Source: UBA2883 sp964017965
Lineage (GTDB): Bacteria; Cyanobacteriota; Vampirovibrionia; Gastranaerophilales; Gastranaerophilaceae
NCBI GenBank assembly: GCA_964017965.1
Contig: CAXHNV010000003.1
Span: 158,028 to 222,027, forward strand
Length of the DNA: 64,000 bases
Direction of reading: 5' to 3'
Position numbers and translations under genes: made by a program. Under the pieces are notes generated by a model. That model ran no database searches. It worked only from the letters and a program-made list of their open reading frames with translations, and was not told the origin of the DNA. The stretch's first letter is position 1; each line of letters starts with the position of its first letter. Shown one piece after another: positions 59,641 to 64,000 of the stretch.

Positions 59641-60423
59641 ATGGAACTTATTGAATTAGGGAATATAAAAGCTATTGTTGATGAGAACTTGCCTTTAAAA
59701 TTTGATAATGAGGGTAAGATGATTCGCTCTAAGATTGGCTTGTATTTTCTTAAGGCTTTGAAGGTTGATATTGATGATAAGTTTTTGAAGTTTTTAGCGG
59801 TTGTAGAGCTTATACATAACGCATCATTGTTTCACGATGATGTTATTGATAGTGAGGATGAGCGAAGAAACTCTCCTGCTCTGAATAAGGTTTACGGTGA
59901 GAAGAGTTCTGTTTTATACGGGAATATCACACTCTCAAATGCTTTGTCGTTGCTGTTAGAGTTAGGATATAACGAACTGATTACAGATATGAACAGCTGT
60001 GTTAAGAAGATGTGTTATGGTGAGTTGATGCAGCAGGAACAGTTGAATAAAATACCTGCTATAAACGAATATATTAAGAAAACAAGGTTGAAAACGGCGT
60101 CGTTATTCAGATATATGATGTCAGGATTGTCATATCTGTTAGATGAAAAGTTCAAAACGGAGTTTGAGAGTTTTGGTGATAACTATGGCATAGGGTTTCA
60201 GATTGCCAATGATTTGAAAGATGTTAGCTCAGATATTAAGACAGGGGTTTATACAGCTCCTGTTATATATGCTGAATCTGTAAATATTGACGCTGTGGCT
60301 ATTGATAAAACAAAAGATTTAATAGATAATTATTTGAAAAGAGCGAGGGGAGTTTTAGATTTTCTTGAGGAGAGTGAATATAAGACTTCGTTGATTGGAG
60401 TTATAAAATGTTTAAAAGTTTAA
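59641..60423 (+). CDS. Short polyprenyl (isoprenyl) diphosphate synthase-like protein
   Basis: 260 residues, shorter than the usual 290-330. First Asp motif DDVID at 66-70 in ASLFHDDVIDSEDERR; second motif is NDLKD (190-194) in FQIANDLKDVSSD, where active enzymes usually have DDxxD. The C-terminal part after it is cut down (no GKPxGxDL loop). A chain-length-limited or impaired synthase, or a non-catalytic subunit of a heteromeric synthase, is possible. No Shine-Dalgarno; extended -10 TGC-TAAACT lies 9 nt before the ATG, so the leader is at most a few bases. The 3' end overlaps lepB by 16 nt. Confidence 0.75.
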   Translation: MELIELGNIKAIVDENLPLKFDNEGKMIRSKIGLYFLKALKVDIDDKFLKFLAVVELIHNASLFHDDVIDSEDERRNSPALNKVYGEKSSVLYGNITLSNALSLLLELGYNELITDMNSCVKKMCYGELMQQEQLNKIPAINEYIKKTRLKTASLFRYMMSGLSYLLDEKFKTEFESFGDNYGIGFQIANDLKDVSSDIKTGVYTAPVIYAESVNIDAVAIDKTKDLIDNYLKRARGVLDFLEESEYKTSLIGVIKCLKV

Positions 60424-61052
60424 AAGAAAAATATAATAAGTTTGGAGAAGCTCATCCAGTTGTAAAAGAATGGTTAGAAACTGTAGTATTTGTACTTGTA
60501 ATGGTTATTATCATCCGTTATTTCTTGTGTGAAATACGCTGGATACCTTCCGGTTCAATGCGTCCTACTTTGCTTGAAGGTGACAGGATTGTTGTTGAGC
60601 GGGTTTCTCACTTCTTTACTAAGCCAAAACGTGGCGATATTCTGGTTTTCTATCCGCCGTTTGTTAAACCTAATCGTTCTTTGATAGGGATTTTAGCCAG
60701 AAGAACCGGTATTGGCTGTCGTGACGTTGCGTTTATTAAACGTGTTGTTGGTATGCCTGGTGATAAGATTGAGATTAAACAAAACCCTGACAGCAAGTAT
60801 GTTGTTCTTATTAACGGCGAGCCGTTGAAAGAAGATTATATTTTGAGCGAGTATGATTCAATACCTTGTTCGCCTACTATGTATTGCGGTCCTATGATTG
60901 TACCGGAAGGTAAGTATTTTATGATGGGCGATAACAGAGGAAATTCAGAAGATAGCAGATTCTGGGGATTTTTACCGGAAGGCAGGATTGTCGGCAGAGC
61001 TTGCTGCGTATTCTGGCCGTTGAACAGAATCAAAAGCTTATCTTTGAAGTAA
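60408..61052 (+). CDS. lepB: Signal peptidase I
   Basis: 214 residues. One N-terminal transmembrane helix (about 24-42), catalytic S50 in IPSGSMRPTL, K111 in FIKRVVGMPGD, and box E MMGDNRGNSEDSRFWGFLPEGRIVGRA. It removes Sec and Tat signal peptides at the outer face of the inner membrane, consistent with the several signal-peptide proteins in this window. It overlaps the polyprenyl synthase gene by 16 bp; the two are probably co-expressed. No T-rich terminator on the plus strand. Confidence 0.97.
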   Translation: MFKSLKEKYNKFGEAHPVVKEWLETVVFVLVMVIIIRYFLCEIRWIPSGSMRPTLLEGDRIVVERVSHFFTKPKRGDILVFYPPFVKPNRSLIGILARRTGIGCRDVAFIKRVVGMPGDKIEIKQNPDSKYVVLINGEPLKEDYILSEYDSIPCSPTMYCGPMIVPEGKYFMMGDNRGNSEDSRFWGFLPEGRIVGRACCVFWPLNRIKSLSLK

Positions 61053-61065
61053 GAATCTCGCTTGC

Positions 61066-61195
61066 AAAATAAAACCTTGTTATTAGTTCTAATAACAAGG
61101 TAAAAGGTGTGTACGTGTATCAATAAATGGATTATATTGCGTATATAATATTGTTTTGAAACAATATTCTTTCGAAAAACCTTATAGTAAGGTTT
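61066..61195. other. Three consecutive perfect hairpins between lepB and P3
   Basis: Hairpin 1: ACCTTGTTATTA/TAATAACAAGGT (61074-61101), with a T-rich run on the minus strand (TTTATTTT), so it likely ends P3 transcription. Hairpin 2: AATATTGTTT/AAACAATATT (61147-61168), 2-nt loop. Hairpin 3: AAACCTTA/TAAGGTTT (61177-61195), 3-nt loop. Only hairpin 1 has a T-tract. Confidence 0.6.
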
Positions 61196-61205
61196 AGGCT
61201 GCTTT

Positions 61206-62789
61206 CTAGCCTCCACTGAATGTTTTGAATGTGGTTTCGACGTTCTTTGAGATAACTTTCTTTACAGCTTCCATTTCGGTTTGTAAAGCGTTTTGTTCAG
61301 TATCTAACTGTTTCAATCTCAATTCTAATGTTCTGTCTTCCTGTTGAATAATCTCAGTCTTAGCGTTGATATCAGCTACCAGTTTTTCGTATTTTTGTAC
61401 ATCGTGGTAGTACTGATTCATTGCGTTTTGATAAGTTTCTTCATCAGTAACCTGTTCGCAGTGTAAGTCATATACAACACTGTCATCTTCAAGTTTCAAT
61501 GAAACAAATCTTCCGGAACCGTCAGTTTCCAACATAGCGTGTTGTGTATCTCTGATTTTGGTTTTGATATAGTTTGCATCATAGTATTGAAGCTTGTCTT
61601 GACCTTCGATAGGCTTACCGTATTCATCGTATGTTGTCAAACTGTTAATAAGGTCTTTGTATGTTGTGTATCTTGTATGTCCGTTATATTCAAATGTATA
61701 GATACCGGCACCATAGTATTCAAATGTACCGTCAGGCTTACGTGTTATATAGTCTGAAATCGTTGAATCAGGTAAGTCAGCAATGATTTGAAGTAATGCT
61801 GTTTCATCACATTTAGATAATGTATCTGTAAGCTCTGTTAATTTACAGTTACCAACATAGGTTGGGTCATAACTTGTTTGGTAAACTTCAAGTCCTGCAA
61901 TTTTACCTTCAGGATAAGCTTCTTCTTCTGTTGCAGAAACTAAGAATGTTGTTGTTTCGCCTTCTGCAGTAGTAGTAGAATCGATTTTAGCATAACCTGT
62001 GTCAAAAGCACCGTTCTGCCAAGATGTGTAAATGTCATCGTTATCAACATCAAGACCGGCTCTTTGTAATGCAGGGGTTACTACATCATTGATATAGTCT
62101 GCGTCCCAGAAAGGAGCATTTTCGTAATCGATTCCGGCAGCTTTAAGATCAATATATCCGTCAGCCAAACCTCGTGTATTATTAGTAGCGTTTTCAAGGT
62201 TTTCTTTTGTAGTTATGTGCCAAATATTGCTTGCATCTTTATAACCAAAAAGATCTTTATAACTTACTTTACCACCCGGTAAATCCAGATATCCGTCAGC
62301 TTCAAGGTCTTTAATAGCGTTTTGCATTTCTTTTGTATCAGGGTATTCAGATAATGCTTTATATGTAGTACCGTTAACAATATATGCGTTAGGAGCTTTT
62401 TCAATAAGGTCAAATTCGATATTACTTGGAGTAACGTGATGTTTAAACAATACCTCAGGGTTAGACATTTTCTTCTTAGAACCTGTGTAAACATCATCAT
62501 AATAGTAAGTATCAACTACATAGTTATATTCAGTATTAGCGTTAGATAACTGGTGCCACTGTTCAAGAACTGTGTCATTGTACCCGTCACTGTAAGAATA
62601 TTGGGTTGTAGTGTAATCAGTAGTGTCCGGACAATCAGGAACCTTTGAATTTAACAACTGGTTAAAGTAGTCAGCTGTTTGGTTAGCTAATGCCGTACGC
62701 GCCTGGTTAATCTGTTGACCTTCCCATTCGCAGTTAGTCTTTCTTGCTGTAAGGGCTAGATATCTAGCCTGTGATGCTGCCATACCCAT
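61206..62789 (-). CDS. Modular coiled-coil-ended protein P3
   Basis: 527 residues. N-terminal MGMAASQARYLALTARKTNC... parallels the MGxSSSQARLLNLTSR of P1 and P2; residues 440-527 form a coiled coil ending ALQTEMEAVKKVISKNVETTFKTFSGG, parallel to the others. The middle (about 60-430) is acidic, Tyr/Asp/Thr-rich, with many predicted beta turns (YNYVVDTYYYDDVYTG) and no match to P1 or P2. No Sec signal or transmembrane helix. AGGAGAG precedes the ATG. Closest to P4 at the window end. Function unknown; same modular logic as the others. Confidence 0.85.
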   Translation of the reverse strand: MGMAASQARYLALTARKTNCEWEGQQINQARTALANQTADYFNQLLNSKVPDCPDTTDYTTTQYSYSDGYNDTVLEQWHQLSNANTEYNYVVDTYYYDDVYTGSKKKMSNPEVLFKHHVTPSNIEFDLIEKAPNAYIVNGTTYKALSEYPDTKEMQNAIKDLEADGYLDLPGGKVSYKDLFGYKDASNIWHITTKENLENATNNTRGLADGYIDLKAAGIDYENAPFWDADYINDVVTPALQRAGLDVDNDDIYTSWQNGAFDTGYAKIDSTTTAEGETTTFLVSATEEEAYPEGKIAGLEVYQTSYDPTYVGNCKLTELTDTLSKCDETALLQIIADLPDSTISDYITRKPDGTFEYYGAGIYTFEYNGHTRYTTYKDLINSLTTYDEYGKPIEGQDKLQYYDANYIKTKIRDTQHAMLETDGSGRFVSLKLEDDSVVYDLHCEQVTDEETYQNAMNQYYHDVQKYEKLVADINAKTEIIQQEDRTLELRLKQLDTEQNALQTEMEAVKKVISKNVETTFKTFSGG

Positions 62790-62985
62790 GACAAACTCTC
62801 CTATTAAATATTGTTTTCTTCTACATGGTCTTATTTAATTATTTTTTTTAATAAGTCAATTTCTGAAATCGACATAAAAAGATTTAACTTAAATAAATAC
62901 GCCAAAATCTCATCTAAATGGTTGAGTAATTGTTAATATATATTAATAAAATATGTAGATTTAAGCGGTTTTGAGCATGATTTAT
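62790..62985. other. AT-rich intergenic region between P3 and rplU
   Basis: No gene seen. A minus-strand TTGACT / 16 nt / TAAATA match near 62820-62850 may drive P3. A 14-bp perfect AT palindrome (TTAATATATATTAA) is at 62933-62946; meaning unclear. Confidence 0.4.
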
Positions 62986-63118
62986 TTGACAATATAACTT
63001 GTTTTTAATACGATTTATTTAGTGTGGAGTATTATCCATGCCGAAATATAAGTTATTAGATAGGTAAATCGTTATAAATACCGCAAGGTTACGATTCCTT
63101 AAAAGAAAGGACAAAATA
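62986..63118 (+). promoter_or_regulatory. rplU promoter and ~95-nt leader
   Basis: TTGACA (62986-62991), exact 17-nt spacer, TACGAT (63009-63014). The leader holds AATCGT (63067-63072) pairing with ACGATT (63091-63096) around CCGCAAGG. Such L21 leaders are known in some phyla as autoregulatory elements; that role here is inferred. Confidence 0.5.
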
Positions 63119-63472
63119 ATGTTTGCAATTATTGAAACAGGCGGAAAACAATATCAAGTAGAAGAAGGTCGTTATATCGATGTTGAATTGCTTGGTGTTG
63201 AAGCAGATGAAAAAGTTGTATTTGACAAAGTCGTTATGTTAGTTAACGGTAAAAAGTCAAAAGTAGGTCAACCTTACGTTGCTAATGCTAAGGCTGAAGG
63301 TGTAGTTCTTAAGAACGATAAAGCTAAAAAAGTTATAGTTTATAAACAAAGACCTAAAAAAGGTTATAGAGTAAAACGTGGCCATAGACAAGAATTTACA
63401 AGAGTTATGATTAACAAAATCAGAACTACAGCAACAAAAAAAGCTGCAGAAGAAACAACAACTGAAGCTTAA
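63119..63472 (+). CDS. rplU: 50S ribosomal protein L21
   Basis: 117 residues: MFAIIETGGKQYQVEEGRYIDVELL, KVIVYKQRPKKGYRVKRGHRQEFTRVMI. The last ~15 residues (TTATKKAAEETTTEA) are an acidic/Thr tail beyond the usual end. 23S rRNA-binding protein, encoded first in rplU-rpmA. Ribosome-binding site AGAAAGGA. Confidence 0.98.
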   Translation: MFAIIETGGKQYQVEEGRYIDVELLGVEADEKVVFDKVVMLVNGKKSKVGQPYVANAKAEGVVLKNDKAKKVIVYKQRPKKGYRVKRGHRQEFTRVMINKIRTTATKKAAEETTTEA

Positions 63473-63504
63473 GAGTTAGAAAGAAAGTAAAAAGGAGATA
63501 AAAA

Positions 63505-63759
63505 ATGGCACATAAGAAGGGTATGGGGTCAACCCGTAACGGACGTGATTCAGAAGCGAAGCGATTAGGCGTTAAGAAATTTGGCGGTGAAATCGTTAAA
63601 GCTGGTAATATATTAGTAAGACAAAGAGGAACAAAAGTTCATCCTGGTAACAATGTTGGTATTGGCAGCGATGATACTTTATACGCTTTGATTGACGGAC
63701 AAGTTAAGTTCGAATCTCATAGACGTGACAGAAAACAAGTTAGCGTTTATGCTTGCTAA
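63505..63759 (+). CDS. rpmA: 50S ribosomal protein L27
   Basis: 84 residues: MAHKKGMGSTRNGRDSEAKRLGVKKFGGEIVKAGNILVRQRGT. The N-terminus near the peptidyl-transferase centre begins directly with AHKKG, so it lacks the cleaved extension seen in Firmicutes, which argues against that phylum. AAGGAG ribosome-binding site, 32 nt after rplU; terminator follows. Confidence 0.98.
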   Translation: MAHKKGMGSTRNGRDSEAKRLGVKKFGGEIVKAGNILVRQRGTKVHPGNNVGIGSDDTLYALIDGQVKFESHRRDRKQVSVYAC

Positions 63760-63778
63760 TAATATTTAAGTATTATTT

Positions 63779-63815
63779 AAAAAGCGGCGGTTGATTTTCA
63801 ACCGCCGCTTTTTTA
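63779..63815 (+). terminator. Terminator of rplU-rpmA
   Basis: AAAAGCGGCGGTTGA, loop TTT, TCAACCGCCGCTTTTTT. Confidence 0.95.
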
Positions 63816-63841
63816 TGACGATTAAACTCTGTCTTGGATTA

Positions 63842-63928
63842 TTCGGCTGGTCGCAGAAGCGTGGTTCTGCTCCACGTTACGGGCTGGGTCGCTACGCGAC
63901 ACGGCGCCCTACCGAAAATCCGCTACGC
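63842..63928. other. GC-rich multi-hairpin element
   Basis: Strikingly GC-rich against its AT-rich surroundings. Outer pair TTCGG (63842-63846)/CCGAA (63912-63916) encloses hairpin CGTGG/CCACG (63860-63876) and hairpin GGGC/GCCC (63881-63909) with inner GTCGC-TAC-GCGAC. CGCTACGC occurs at 63890-63897 and again at 63921-63928, where it overlaps the P4 stop codon. Candidate structured RNA or dispersed intergenic repeat. Confidence 0.5.
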
Positions 63929-64000
63929 ATTGAAAGTTTTGAAAGAGTTGTCGATGTTCTTGCTCATAACCTTCTTAACAGCTTCAAGCTCAGTTTGGAT
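63923..64000 (-). CDS. C-terminal end of modular protein P4 (cut by window edge)
   Basis: The minus strand from base 64000 reads IQTELEAVKKVMSKNIDNS then FKTFNA and a TAG stop at 63923-63925. It aligns with the P3 terminus (LQTEMEAVKKVISKNVETTFKTFSGG), so a fourth member of the family starts beyond the window. Only 25 residues are visible. The final NA and stop differ from the SGG and LFS endings and lie in the GC-rich element. Confidence 0.75.
   Translation of the reverse strand: MQTELEAVKKVMSKNIDNSFKTFNA

Noticed and set aside
62933..62946. TTAATATATATTAA palindrome as an origin or operator
   Set aside because: Pure AT sequence in a very AT-rich spacer with no DnaA boxes or dnaA/dnaN neighbours; chance is enough.

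Overview
The window is a contiguous, AT-rich bacterial chromosome segment dominated by housekeeping genes, with lineage-specific proteins placed between them. It has no CRISPR array, transposase, integrase or rRNA. TGA is used as a stop (aroA ends in TGA), so the code is standard. An outer-membrane, strictly anaerobic, fermentative bacterium is suggested by: LptB with an LptF/G-family permease; superoxide reductase, reverse rubrerythrin and ferritin; ADP-forming acyl-CoA synthetase; ThyX; an isolated FlhB/SctU export gene with a FliA-like sigma factor; and a family of proteins that start MGxSSSQARLL. From memory of family distributions I infer a gut non-photosynthetic cyanobacterial relative (Vampirovibrionia/Melainabacteria, order Gastranaerophilales). 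No 16S is present to prove it.

Layout. 0-5.4 kb: the end of a TPR protein, a small orphan gene, ftsZ (minus), modular coiled-coil protein 1 (here P1) and a YkgJ-like Cys-cluster protein. 5.4-9 kb: a tandem pair of unknown proteins with a phosphoribosyltransferase-like motif; the second has a one-base frameshift. 9-13.9 kb: smc-scpA-scpB. 14-17.3 kb: alanine/sodium symporter, ferritin and reverse rubrerythrin. 17.3-24.9 kb: P2, rqcH, thyX, rpmE, a second YkgJ-like gene, desulfoferrodoxin, a degenerate histidine-phosphatase-fold protein and a Cys-rich exported protein. 25-29.6 kb: ftsH with a RipA-like membrane gene, then pnp. 29.7-35.4 kb: two lineage-specific proteins, an EmrB-type MFS pump and pgi. 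35.4-45.7 kb: dnaE, trxB, mnmG, a 431-residue ferritin-like protein, an NfnA/SudB-like flavoprotein and a GNAT. 45.8-51.6 kb: small unknown proteins, aroA, flhB/sctU, a FliA-like sigma factor and an exported protein. 51.7-57.4 kb: tRNA-Leu(CAA), a tightly coupled lptB-lptF/G-phosphodiester glycosidase run, a TatD-associated radical SAM gene and an ADP-forming acyl-CoA synthetase. 57.5-64 kb: an orphan NarL-type regulator, rpmI-rplT, a short polyprenyl synthase with lepB, P3, rplU-rpmA, a GC-rich structured element, and the 3' end of P4 at the edge.

Three observations matter most. First, at least four copies (P1-P4) of a modular protein family share conserved N- and C-terminal helical ends around unrelated middles (GLUG-like beta repeats; 24-residue Trp/Tyr/Asn repeats plus 13-residue Pro-rich repeats). 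They lack Sec signals and occur in a genome with a type III export switch protein, so they are candidate substrates or structural parts of a non-Sec export system. Second, several genes appear leaderless: a TAnnnT -10 hexamer ends 5-7 nt before the ATG and no Shine-Dalgarno is present. Third, a paralogous pair of PRTase-motif proteins shows a precise A5-to-A4 frameshift in one copy.

Functional names rest on motif recognition by eye. Coordinates were corrected to the start codon best supported by a ribosome-binding site or promoter spacing.
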